64,000 bases of DNA, taken from NCBI GenBank assembly GCA_037447655.1, contig JBBHKE010001038.1, positions 223,565 through 287,564 of the forward strand, in the 5' to 3' direction. A program made the translations under genes and the position numbers. Origin of the DNA: Zygnema cylindricum. Taxonomy: Eukaryota; Streptophyta; Zygnematophyceae; Zygnematales; Zygnemataceae. Below are positions 1 to 10,700 of this stretch, piece after piece. The notes under the pieces were generated by a model. The model was not told where the DNA came from. It saw nothing but the letters and a program-made list of their open reading frames with translations, and ran no database searches. The first letter of the stretch is position 1. The number at the start of each line of letters is the position of its first letter.

Positions 1-1522
1 TGTTGGATGAAAAACCAGCAAAAACAAACAATATGAACTAATGGTGGACAAATTTTAGGAAATGCTAACAAATGGTTAACAAATGGTAACAAATGTTCAA
101 GAGATGTAGAAAAAATTTAAACAAATGTTGTTTTTAATTTTGTTTAAAATCATATGGTTTTGGTTTGATATAAAAACTTAAAACTGCATATAAGGGAGTG
201 AGAGTTTCGTAGGATTTTGCAAATTTGGACAAGTTATTCAACTCGTATCGATTTCTGGTGGATTTTTTTTTTCTTTAATTTGCAGAATTCTTGAGGTAAG
301 GGAAGTCTTTGGCTAACTTTTGTTTATTGATCCTTCCGTAGGTTAAGGTGTATGACCTGTAAATTTTTGTTACGCTTTTATTTGCCGTATATATTAGCAC
401 CGTCTAAAACAATTAATTCCCTAATTGTGAAGTTTTTTGTACTCTTTACATCTCTGTGCTGAAATATTTCAGGGTTTTTGTTTTTTTTTTTTCGCAGTTC
501 TAGGTTTGTCTTTCTCTATAGGATGTTTCCTGCGTCAAACGTATTTCTACTTTTGGTGCGTTTGTTTGTGTGTGTGTGTGTTTTTTTTTTTTTAATTCCC
601 GATTGTATTTTCTGACGTACAAAAAAAAAAAACAAAAAGTTTGCCCTCCCAGTTTTATTCAATTTAACTTCATTGTCGACGCAGGACAAATTATTTTTCT
701 CCACTATCTTGGTTTTTATTTTTTCAGGTATAAAGTAATGTTTAATTTGAAGCTATTTTCATTCCTAAAATTCTCAGTTTCTTCATTTTTTTTGAAATAG
801 TGTGTCTCGAGAACATTCTTATTCTTGGTATTTATATAATAGTGAACCTTATAATAGTGGATCAGGATCCTGTATTTGCTCTCACACATATGAGGTAAAA
901 TTTGTTAATTGTACTGAAACCGGGATTCTCTCACTTCAATTTCTTTTATAAGGTGAATTTAATTAGGAGTATTGAAACCGGGATCCTTTATTTGTTGTCA
1001 CCTCATTTATATGTATGAAGTCAACTTAATTGTACCAAAACTGGGGTTCTTTCTTTCCTCTCACCCCTATTCTTGTATTCGATGAACTTAAACAGTACTG
1101 AAACCAGGAATTTTATTTGCTCTCACCTTTATTCTTCTTCCTCTATTCTTTTGTAAGGTTAGTAGTATTGGAACCGGGATTATTTCTTTGTTCTCACCTC
1201 AATTTAGTACCGAAACCGAGATTATTTATTTGCTTTCACGCCAATTTTCTTATGTAAGGTGATACTGAAACCGGGATTCTTTCTCACCTCTATCTTGTAT
1301 AACGTGAACTTAATGGTAGTGAATCGGGGATTTGTGTTTCCTCTCACCTTAATTCGTTTTGTAAGGTGAATTTAATCAATATTACGTCAACCGGGATTCT
1401 GTATTTGCCCTCAAATTTCTCGTATAAGGTGAACTTAATGGTACTGAAACCGGGATTCTTTTTTACTCTCACCTCGATTTACCATAGAAACTGAAACTGA
1501 AACTGAAACTGAATGAACAATA
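1..1522. other. Upstream or intronic AT-rich region of the LRR gene
   Basis: No coding region is recognisable here. The stretch is T-rich, with a short TG run near 569-580 and poly-T tracts, and several AG-then-GT spots that look like splice signals around tiny exons, for example near 282-296. None could be tied to a protein. The right part (about 855-1490) is a minisatellite described separately. Because a clean splice acceptor ends at 1557, part of this region is probably an intron or 5' leader of the LRR gene. Confidence 0.4.
855..1513. repeat. Minisatellite of about 11 diverged 42-70 bp units plus a GAAACT hexamer run
   Basis: The core TACTGAAACCGGGATTCTTT recurs about every 60 bp (near 915, 973, 1097, 1261 and 1441), with diverged forms between. 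Each unit continues with TTGCTCTCACCT, a short AT spacer, then AAGGTGAACTTAATGG. CACCT and AGGTG are complementary, so most units could form a small hairpin. The array ends in a GAAACT hexamer run at about 1487-1513, just before the LRR exon. Units differ in length and sequence, so this is an old, decaying array. Confidence 0.8.
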
Positions 1523-2821
1523 ATGGAATTTTCCGGTTCCTTTTTCCGTTCATTGCAGGCAGCCCTCGGTCTCCTCACGGATCTCCAAGTTATTGACCTG
1601 AATGGAAACAACTTCACAGGTGAAATACCAGCAGAGGTTTGGACGCTTCCCCGACTCCAAAAGCTGCTCTTAGGATTTAATTCTCTCAATGGGACTCTCC
1701 AAAATTTTCAACCGATGTCTCAACTGAAATGGCTTCAGTTGACTGGTAATCAGTTTACAGGGAAACTTCCAGATAACATTGGAGGTTGCAAGTCCCTCGA
1801 ATGGTTGGACCTTAGTTATAACAATTTTTCTGGGACCGTTCCTGAGTCGATTTCAAATCTCACCAATCTCGGGTGGTTCAGTATTGCAAATAATAATATG
1901 GGAGGGCTATTACCTTCCTTGGGATCCTTAAGAAAACTAGGGGCTCTCGATATCGAGTCAAATTCCTTTTCGGGTATGTTACCTGATCTCTCAAATCTTT
2001 CAAATTTACAACTTCTTAACGTAGGTGATAATAATTTCACGGGAAATATTCCGTCTTTACATGGACTTACAAGCCTCGTTTTACTCCAGATGAGTAATAA
2101 TAAATTTTCTGGTCCTTTTCCCTCTAGTTTAAGGAACTTGGTTGACCTTCAAGCATTATTTCTTAAAAATAACAGTCTGAGTGGTGATATCCCATCTTAC
2201 CTTGGGTATCTCCCTTACCTTTCTCAAATAGATTTGAGTGAAAATCTCCTCCAAGGGCAGATCCCAGGATCACTCGGTTTGTCAAATTTAAATTCACTTA
2301 TTCTTACAAAAAATAGGATTACTGGCCCTATACCTCCGGACCTCGGGTACTTAAAAGACCTTCAAGAATTGCGAATCGGTGACAATTTGCTGACCGGAAG
2401 TATTCCGGAACAATTATGTAACGCCGAACTGTTAATGATTTTAGACCTTTCTAACAACTTACTCACGGGCCCGATCCCCGAGAATTTGTACAACTCGACG
2501 TACTTGTTTGAATTATTTGTGGAAAATAATTTCTTAATCGGGAACGTGAGTTGGGGATTGCGACACTTGCCGGACTCCAATTATTCGCGGAACTGTTTTT
2601 CAAATTGGGAGGACCAACGGTCGAGTTGTAATGTATGTTGGCTTATTCCAGACCCTTGTAGCTCACTAGGTGACAAAAAATCCATTTGCGAAAGTATCGG
2701 CTACGGAGAGTACAATTGTACTTGTGGGCCTGAGTTCGAATATCATGGAAAAAATCAGCCTTGTTTTAAGATGCTGGAAAGTCGCATTTCATCGCCATGG
2801 GAAAGTTTCGTCAGCCGTTAG
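1523..2821 (+). CDS. LRR receptor-like protein ectodomain with EGF-like C-terminus; 5' end uncertain, no kinase seen
   Basis: The open frame holds about 14 consecutive plant-type leucine-rich repeats of 22-24 residues (for example DLSYNNFSGTVPESI and DLSENLLQGQIPGSL), from about residue 19 to 350. They are followed by a Cys-rich tail in which six cysteines have the spacing C-x6-C-x9-C-x9-C-x-C-x12-C, which resembles an EGF-like module. The frame ends at 2821. No transmembrane helix or kinase domain follows, and no signal peptide precedes. Plant LRR ectodomains of this type normally sit outside the plasma membrane and sense ligands; here that is inference. The ATG at 1523 lies in what looks like an intron: a good acceptor (TTCATTGCAG) ends at 1557, so the real exon probably starts at 1558 with the N-terminus upstream. 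It could be a receptor-like protein, a truncated receptor kinase, or one exon of a longer gene. Confidence 0.7.
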   Translation: MEFSGSFFRSLQAALGLLTDLQVIDLNGNNFTGEIPAEVWTLPRLQKLLLGFNSLNGTLQNFQPMSQLKWLQLTGNQFTGKLPDNIGGCKSLEWLDLSYNNFSGTVPESISNLTNLGWFSIANNNMGGLLPSLGSLRKLGALDIESNSFSGMLPDLSNLSNLQLLNVGDNNFTGNIPSLHGLTSLVLLQMSNNKFSGPFPSSLRNLVDLQALFLKNNSLSGDIPSYLGYLPYLSQIDLSENLLQGQIPGSLGLSNLNSLILTKNRITGPIPPDLGYLKDLQELRIGDNLLTGSIPEQLCNAELLMILDLSNNLLTGPIPENLYNSTYLFELFVENNFLIGNVSWGLRHLPDSNYSRNCFSNWEDQRSSCNVCWLIPDPCSSLGDKKSICESIGYGEYNCTCGPEFEYHGKNQPCFKMLESRISSPWESFVSR

Positions 2822-4557
2822 TCATTCGGTAACTATCGGTAATTTTACTTGTGTACATAGGTTTTAACAAATGTCATTTAATTTCACTCTGTACATATGT
2901 TTTAATAAATGTTATTACCGTACTGAGTGTTGGCAACCATTGCATTTTGACAGAATTATGTCTACATGTTAAATCAGTGTTTTTGCTATTGTTAATGATG
3001 GTTTGTGTTTATCTTGCTGCTCACATATATGAATGCAGGTAGTATTTTATTTAAGGACTTTTACGCCTAACAACAATAGTGCACGTGTTTGGTTGGTTGG
3101 CCGTCGGTTAGAGGTTGATATGTATACTAGCTAAAAATGGGTTCAAATGGGTTAAAATGTGTACTAATTGGAATTTTTTAGAGTGTAGTCGGAGTAGAGT
3201 ACAGCCACTAAAAGCAAACAGTATGGCCTGCCATGTAGTCTTATTGCCTATTGAGGCAGGACATGTTTCTCAAACAATGGCGATCTTTCACATACAATTG
3301 GAGAATTAGAAGTCAAATAGTATTTTTGAATAACCATCTCGTTTTTATTGATATTCTTCGGTTTCTGCCTCCATGGTGAGTAATTTTAGTTTTACTCAGT
3401 GCTTCAAGTAGATATCAAGCACATTCTAGTTACCATACATAATGCCGTTTACGGTTAAAAGCTCCGAGGATTATCAAAAAACATTTTGCTGCAAAACATC
3501 TTTTTAATCAGCATTCTGATTTTCTTGGAGTATGTATTCACCCTCTCATTTTTGTATTCGTCCACATACTTCGGTTAATTTGGACACCAGTTGTGAAGTG
3601 GGCTTTCCGCTAGGCTCAAGGACAATCACTCTTCCTTTTTTGTAGTTTTATCCATTCTCAAAATTGACAATATAACCTAAAACTCTTTATGCAGAAGTAA
3701 GATTTAAACAACAAGAATATAACATCATCATGGTATTAGTGCATTTTGAGTCGAATTTTTAACCTTTTCTATTATACAAAGTCATGAAATACAATGTGGA
3801 GCTACATGAAAGAACTGTTAGAAATGCGAAAATGTCAGAACAGTATCTTGAAGAATTGTACATTCACTTTCCAGCTCTTTACTATACCTATTTGTGCTAA
3901 GCAACATGGCAATTCACATCAATGATCTTTCATTTATGTAACAGACGTCCCAAACTTTCCCAGCTTGGAAACAAAAAGTCACCGCCAGTTTCACCTAGCA
4001 TAGATCTGTCTCAAAGCCAGGTAATTCTTTTTGTAACCAAAGTCATATTCTTGTTGCGCAACTCACATGAACCATATAGTCCACTGGAATAATTGTCTAC
4101 TTTTCAGATTAACCATCAAGTTGTGTGAAGCAAACTTCACATAAAGTAAAGCTACATGAGCAAGTAAAAAGGTAATAAAGAAATACGATATAAACATAAA
4201 AACAGAATGATTAAAGCACGATTATGGTCGTAAGCTTGGATCACATAAATATTTTGATGAGAATTCATTCCAAGAGAAAAGTACAAATGACCTTGAAGGA
4301 ACCGGCATTTCATTCCATTCTGAATGATTTCCTAAAATTACAATTGAAAATTGTCTGTCAACCAAGTGAACAAAAGAAAACATCCATCCTATACAAAATG
4401 AAGAGAATAAAATGAATCATTAAAAAACGCTACCAGATGCCACATGCGATTTCTTTCTAAGACAGCTGAAAAGAAGACCGAATGAACGAATTAAAGGACC
4501 CCATCTCCCACAATCTTTCCGCACAAATTTGTACATTGTTTCCAACGGAACCAATTT
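2822..4557. other. Convergent intergenic region with the PEPCK 3' flank
   Basis: This stretch separates the + strand LRR gene from the minus strand PEPCK gene. I see no gene, kinase exon or transmembrane segment that would extend the LRR protein. The right end should hold the PEPCK 3' UTR. A degenerate copy of PEPCK exon 12 is at about 3945-4020 and is described separately. Confidence 0.5.
3945..4020 (-). pseudogene. Degenerate copy of PEPCK exon 12 (partial)
   Basis: On the minus strand this stretch matches the part of PEPCK exon 12 that encodes [13 protein letters not shown], with several substitutions and two small gaps. The matching cores are GATCT, CTGGC, TTTTTGTTTCCAA and GGGAAAGTTTG. 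It lies about 690 bp beyond the true exon 12 (4558-4707) and is not open in a useful frame. It looks like an old partial duplication of the terminal exon. The match is short, so chance similarity is not fully excluded. Confidence 0.45.
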
Positions 4558-7500
4558 CTAGCTCTGGAGCTGAGGACCTGCCGCCAGTATTTCGCTTGTC
4601 AATTGGTCGTCTCCTCCCACGCTGTAATTCGCAAACTTTTCAAAGTTGGAGACGAAAAGACCAGCCAATTTCTTCAAAGTGGTGTTGTAGTGATCTTTGT
4701 CCGCCCACTGCAAATCAAGGAGCAAGTGTTAAAATGAAGAATTGAAAGCCACATTCACCTAACATGCTTTAACCATCATTCAAATAACTAAATAGCCGCT
4801 TTTAACTTCTTAACGTCTTGAAATTTTACAGTTTGACAAGTATCTTTCTCTTTCCAACTCTATACAAAAAGTAAACTGCTCCACTAATCTGACTTTCTCA
4901 CTGCGTGTACTTTCTTATTAAGGCTTAGCCTACCTCAAACAAACATGCAATCAAGCAGTTCAATTACCTGGTCGAAGGACAGATGCAGAGTGGAGGCCAG
5001 AAAACACTAACTTGGAAACATTGGAAAATGCATGACTGTGACATGCTTTTGGAATACCTTTCACCAGCTCACAAACGCATTCATTGACTTAATGCCATTT
5101 ACACTACTAGCAAGCATGCCTTACCATGTTTTCAGGCCTGAGGACTTCGCTTGGCACACCCTCCACTGAGGCAGGCACTTGAAGACCGAAAATTGGGGTC
5201 GTGGAGTATTCGGCTTTGAGCAAAGATCCATCATGAATAGCATCGATGATCTTTCTGGTATGGGATAGCTTCATTCTTTGTCCCACACCATAACTGTAAT
5301 ACAAACACATACAGGAAGGTGAGTGCTCGCCATGATCAACATAATGCAAAGACCACCAAGAGGTCAATATGCATTAAAAAACCCACAACTAAAGCTACAT
5401 CTCTATAATCAAGAACATTTAACAATTACCAGCCTCTATCTCGCCACAACTGTGCAACAAAAAAGAAACTGTTAAGCCATTGTTCAACGGTGGAAGACAT
5501 CGAGAGAAAGTCGGAAGGAAATCGTAATACCTTCCTCCATACCAGCCGGTATTCACCAGCCAAGCAGACGCCTCATGCTGCTGCATTTTTTCAGCCAACA
5601 TGGCGGCGTATTTTGTCGGGTGCCACATGATAAAAGCTGCACCGAAGCATGCAGAAAATGTTGCCTGTGGCTCCTTGATGCCTTCTTCTGTGCCAGCCAC
5701 CTGTATCTCCATATACCGCATAACTTAAAAGTTATTTTGAAACAGTGGGTGAAGAGCCAAACGGGAATTAACTAATAATCAGTCAACGTGCAATACCTAA
5801 AGTAGAATCAAGCGTAGCACTCAAAGCATGAAGTAACTCGAGTTATGAAAAGCAGCGAGCGTAAAAAGAAAGACAAGGTAGGATAATAACTGCCATGGAA
5901 ACATCAAACTGAATTAATGAGTGACAATGGATCACCCACATCGGATCCAGTGAAACTCACCAATGCTGTGTATCCACTGATGAAATGGTACATAGTCTGA
6001 GCAAGCGTCAACTTGCTGACAGGTGGCAGAACTCCAAACGCATCGCAAGCAAGTAAAATGATGTTCTTCGGATGAGGACCAACACACGGAATTTTCGCGT
6101 TTTTAATGTACTCTATCGGGTATGCTGCCCTTGTATTTTCTGCAGATGTGCAACAGTTCCAACCTCAATCCAAGTTATTCACGGACCTTATCCCCACTGT
6201 CATTGCTCTAATCATTTCAGAGAAAATCTGACAAAATATGTTCATGGCACAGAAAAAAAAACCATAAATTCTCAACACTTCGGATTACAGTCACCTGAAG
6301 CCTCTAAACCAAGCCTACCGCAGCAAGCAGGATGGCTTTCATAACAACGGTAAAGAAGACTCGTGCTCAAAACAAGGGTGACAATGTGGTTGTATGTACT
6401 CACCAGTAACAGACTTGTCAGAGTAATCAACTTTCCTCTCATGCTCCTCAAACACCACGTTCTCCAACACTATAAAACCACAAAAGCATCTCCCATGTTA
6501 GACATATTTATACCAAAGTTTAGACTGAACTAGCAAGTACCATTTGCTTGAAAATTATTTTGCTCAATCCATGATGTACACGTACACTCCCCCCCCACAC
6601 ACTCTCGCTATTAACAGTATAGACTCAACGAGCTCATAAACTCAAAACCTGGTGAAATTCTGGGGAATGTCATTGCTAACCTGTTCCAAATTTGATGGCA
6701 TTAAAAATATCTGGTTCTTTTTCTCGAGAGAGGTCAATGCATTTTGCGTAGCATCCACCCTCAATATTTGAAACACCGTTATTCGTCCAGCAGTGCTCGT
6801 CATCTCCAATCAAGTAACGATTATGGTCAGTAGACAGAGTTGTCTTCCCAGTACCTGTGTCATATACCATCGCACAAAAGCAAAATTTATCAACGTCAGC
6901 TTAATGTTGACGAGTTACTCGACGTAAACCAGCATTTACGGCACTGCTGCAGTTGATTAGTTCAGAAATCTTTTTGTCAAAATACACACCTGATAGTCCA
7001 AAGAAGAGTGCAACATCTCCACTCCTGCCCATGTTGCAGCCGGAGTGAAGCGAGAGTACTCCTCTCTTGGGCATAAGATAATGCATAACACTAAACAGCC
7101 CCTTTTTCATCTCTCCCGCATACTGTGTTCCAAGAATGACCATCTCCCTTCGCTTCAAGTTCAAATCGACACTGGTGGAGGAAGTCATATAGTGGGTGAA
7201 ACGATTGCAAGGAAATTGGCCAGAATTGTAGATTGTGAAGTCTGGTTTGCCAAAATCTTCAAGTTCTTCTGCTGTAGGGCGAATACACCTGCAAAAAAGA
7301 ACGAGAAGACTGTTCATTACATTGCATTCAAGCCAAGGCTTAGTAAAATATCTGGATGCAAAAGAAAAAGAAAATCAGTTTGTTTGGAAAAACAAAGGAA
7401 TCAAGCTCTGAAAGGCCGGGCCAAAAAAAACAAAGGATATAAGCATTTTTGACAAAAAAAACCTTTTTATATAATAAATGAATTTTGTCACTCAAAGCGT

Positions 7501-9667
7501 GAAAAAAAGGGACGAAGACCAACATGTTATGCATGAACAGAGAGTGGTATGCTCTCGCAGAGATAATCCGCACTTTCAAGCGATGCTCTGGATCCCAATT
7601 TAAAAATTGGTCGTTGACAAACACCTGTAAAAAAGCAGAAAAGCTGTAAATCACAAAATCCAATTAAATCTGGTCAACTGCCTGAAAAACACCTGGAAAA
7701 AAGCATTGAGCTTGTGGGAAACCAAAAAATGATTAAATCTGGTCAATTGAAGAAAAATTGTTGAAATACCTGGAGCATCAACAAGACGGAGCACTTGAAA
7801 TCTTGAATGACAGCTAAAATGCGTCACCATAAAACAAAAATTCTCGAATTTACCTTTTCCAGAGAGTTGAGGTAATCCACAGCCCTTTCACGATTGAGCA
7901 GAAAAGTCTCCTCGTCCATTTCAATGTTTGGAGATCCCCTGCAAACGAGATTGTCAAGCAATATATAAATCATGAAATCCTCAAGATTTGTCCAATATGA
8001 GAATGCGGCTTGTCAAAGCCCGTCTAATAGGGGAATCATTAGAGCGCTTTTAACGAGCATTACTGGCGCAGTAAACAAAGCATGCGTACACAAAAGTTGA
8101 CAATTTTATACAAAAGTGCATCTTTCTGTACAATTAGTGGTTAATGGACAGTATCGAGAGTAGTTATAAATACCCCGTAGCACACTTACTTGCCCCACCA
8201 CAGATCCGCTTCTGAAGAATTCTCTCTCACAACACGCTTGTCCTTGGGAGAGCGACCAGTTTTCGCACCAGAGAGAGTTGCCAAGGCCCCAGTCGAGGTG
8301 AGAAATGAACTCTTTTCATGCTTGATAGCATGCTCGTATAACTCTGCAAGACAAATCAAAGAAAAAGGTAAAATTTGGGCATACACCTAAACCAGTTTGC
8401 CCAAAAAATAGCTTATGATCTTAGATTACGAGACCAATAGATAGATTTTGGTGAAATAGCAAAACCAATCTATGAAAAAAATGAAGTGAAGCATATTGGG
8501 GGGACAAATTGTAGAAGATGATTGTCACTTTCAGCGCAAAATCAGTTGTTTCAGCCAAACATAAAACATAAAGCTTATGATATTAGATCAAATATTTTAG
8601 TAACAAGCCGTGCAAAATTAAACGTAAGATTTTAGATCAAAAGGCCAGATAATAGCTTGTGGTAGCAAACCATGCAAAAGTAAACTTATGATCTTAAACC
8701 AAAACACTAGGAAAAAAAAATGATAACAAACTATGAAACTGAAGCGAAGCATACCCGCCGGAGACAAATTGTAGAGGATGCTTGTCACTTTCAGAGCAGA
8801 ATCGCTGACTGCTGGTTTGGCTGGAAAGTGGCCGGTAGAAGGTGGCGCCTTCCTGGGTGTCTGTTGCCTCGCAGGATCACCCTTTACAACTTGAGGACCT
8901 TTCTCTCGAGTGAGAGACGCCAGTGAGGCACTGAATGGTTACCGAAAAAAAACCAAATTTGAGATTGAGAGATATGAATTTCATAAAGGAAGGTTTTAGA
9001 AGTTTTATGATCCAAGCTTTGTTAGTCCAAATTGTCCAAAAATTGTCATAGTTATGCATTCAGACGTTCAGACGTTCTTCATCAGGGGGAGAAAAGCCAA
9101 GGGGGGAAAGAGAAGCTATAGAAACAAAAGCCAGGAAAAAGAAAAATTCAGGCCAAATAAAATAAAAAAGTGAAAAAAAACGAGGAAAGAAAAAAGTAAA
9201 ATTTATAAGCAAAAAATATCGTAGCAATTTCATGCAAACACGTCAATTGGATAAAATTGACGTTGCTCTGTTCCAATTGAGGTAAAATTTGAATAGATTT
9301 TAAAATTCAATATTCATATTTCCATCAACAGCAATAGCCAGTATAAAATAATCATCAGGCTCATACAAGCAAATCCATAACAAAACAATTTCCAGCAAAT
9401 CGCAGAGCGACTCAAACCGTAGGCTTTCCTGTACCTGATAGAATCCATCTGCATTTTCTGTTTCTCTTCATCTGTCTTGGAACTTCCTTTTGGCGTAGAC
9501 GGATAGGATTTCTTTTTTTGCAAAGCCTGCAGTTCTTCCAGAGTTGAGACATTAACATTTGGAGTTGTGTCATCCTTGCAAAGTTCCTGCTTGCCGTTTC
9601 CAGTATTGATGCCTGGAAGGGAGACGGAGAGAACTCCACCTCCATTGGAAGATTCGTAGGTACTCAT
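4558..9667 (-). CDS. Phosphoenolpyruvate carboxykinase (ATP), 12 exons, 651 aa
   Basis: Cytosolic PEPCK (EC 4.1.1.49) converts oxaloacetate and ATP to PEP, CO2 and ADP in gluconeogenesis and malate metabolism. Exons in coding order: 9667-9435, 8930-8755, 8343-8190, 7938-7854, 7624-7524, 7288-6990, 6854-6681, 6469-6404, 6139-5961, 5700-5531, 5293-5125, 4707-4558. They total 1956 nt, and every junction is GT-AG and keeps frame. Key parts are [12 protein letters not shown] in the plant N-terminal extension, [16 protein letters not shown], the P-loop GLSGTGKT (residues 347-354, split by intron 6), LIGDDEHCW (364-372) and the terminal EILAAGP. Length is close to the roughly 670 aa of Arabidopsis PCK1. 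The start ATG gives a typical variable N-terminus of about 100 residues; in other plants this region is phosphorylated. One oddity is GWYGGSYG near residue 540, where most plants have GWSGGSYG. The gene looks functional. Confidence 0.95.
7617..7747 (-). repeat. Tandem duplication across the PEPCK intron 4/exon 5 boundary
   Basis: Two adjacent units of about 65-68 bp (about 7617-7680 and 7681-7747) share AAACACCTG, a poly-A stretch with AAAAAGCA, and ATTAAATCTGGTCAA. The first unit contains the true 3' splice site of exon 5 (cut after 7625). The second, inside intron 4, carries a decayed copy of the same acceptor and first exon bases. Confidence 0.7.
8409..8810 (-). repeat. Tandem duplication of the exon 2/intron 2 junction of PEPCK (about 260 bp apart)
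   Basis: The + strand segment at about 8480-8545 (GACAAATTGTAGAAGATGATTGTCACTTTCAG, given here only by its features) repeats the segment at about 8741-8806. The latter is the 3' end of exon 2 with its donor site. Upstream parts of the unit, such as CTTATGATCTTA near 8411 and 8685, are duplicated at similar spacing. The intronic copy has lost the donor and reading frame, so only 8755-8930 acts as exon 2. Confidence 0.75.
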
Positions 9668-10700
9668 ATTTAAATTGCTGCAATCTCCAAGTAAAGGTAA
9701 AGCCTGAGAATCAGCCAGCTAAACAAAAGCCGCAAATTCAAACAGTTTCAATGTCAAATGATAATCGCAGAAACAGAAAACAGCTGCATGAAAGCAGAAT
9801 CAGAATCAAGATCAAAATCAAAACGAGAATCAGAAGCAGAAGCAAAAGCAAAATCAGAATCAGTCAAACAACCTTTTTTTGTAAGAAATTAAGTAATTCC
9901 AGACGATCAGTCCACCACTGCAAGGAAATCAATCCTCACCTAAACAATTTTCTGCTGTCTTCAAGGCTTCTTCACACTTAACTCGAACGGCAAACAGTAT
10001 TCCTGCAGCAATCAAAAGCAGCTGGAAGTGCAATACAACTCACGAACCAGGTGAGATTCTGTCACGGTTCAAATACATATCACGAATGGAACAGTTGCTA
10101 CTGTGGACAACTGGAGACGAGAAGGTGGGGGGACCACAGTCACAGTGCTGACGTGTTCACGGGCGCATTTCAGCTGGTCCGCTATCTTTGGAGCCCGCTG
10201 CCAGGTTCCAGGTTTGTCTTCCACATCAGCAGATCTTGCTTTTTGATGTTGACTTTAAGCGATCTTTGCCACGTGGTTTGTAATGGCAACGTGGCAGGCG
10301 ACCAACGGTAGTGCTTCTATTTCTCATGGTAAAAAGTACGGTAGGTAGAAAAATAAATCAACAAAAGCGTTTGTTATCGAGTCATGCGGACTTCAATGGA
10401 AAGGTTGGTATCGCGGGGCCTCTCAGCGAACAAACACGTGCAATGTGCGATATTCAATATTGTACAAAACGACAAAATGTATCGTCTTGCAACGATATTG
10501 TTGCGATCTTCCACTACTCGATATCCTGCACAAAAAAAAAAAAAAAAATAAACCCAAAAAAAAAACAAAATGAAGACTTCTAGGTAAAATGTGTCCAGGA
10601 AAGTGTCAAACATTGCAAAATGTACCATGCAATATATCTCAAATCAAACATCAAACATCAAACATCACTTGGATCAAGAGGAATATTACGAGCACTTATG
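9668..10700 (-). promoter_or_regulatory. PEPCK upstream region with G-box motifs
   Basis: This is the 5' flank of the minus-strand PEPCK gene. It holds a palindromic G-box-type site CCACGTGG at 10269-10276 and a second CACGTG at 10435-10440; in plants such sites bind bZIP and bHLH factors. An imperfect hexanucleotide repeat of the AGAATC/AGAAGC type lies at about 9795-9868 and may be in the 5' leader. A 5' UTR intron is possible but cannot be placed. No protein-coding gene is seen. Confidence 0.45.

Noticed and set aside
855-1513. CRISPR-like regular repeats
   Set aside because: Units are imperfect, variable in length and without spacers; the window is plant nuclear DNA.
1523-1557. ATG at 1523 as the true LRR start
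   Set aside because: It yields no signal peptide, and a strong acceptor at 1557 suggests this piece is intron; kept only as the open-frame limit.
9751-9981. Arg/Ile/Lys-rich + strand frame
   Set aside because: Translation of an AGAATC-type hexanucleotide repeat next to the PEPCK start.
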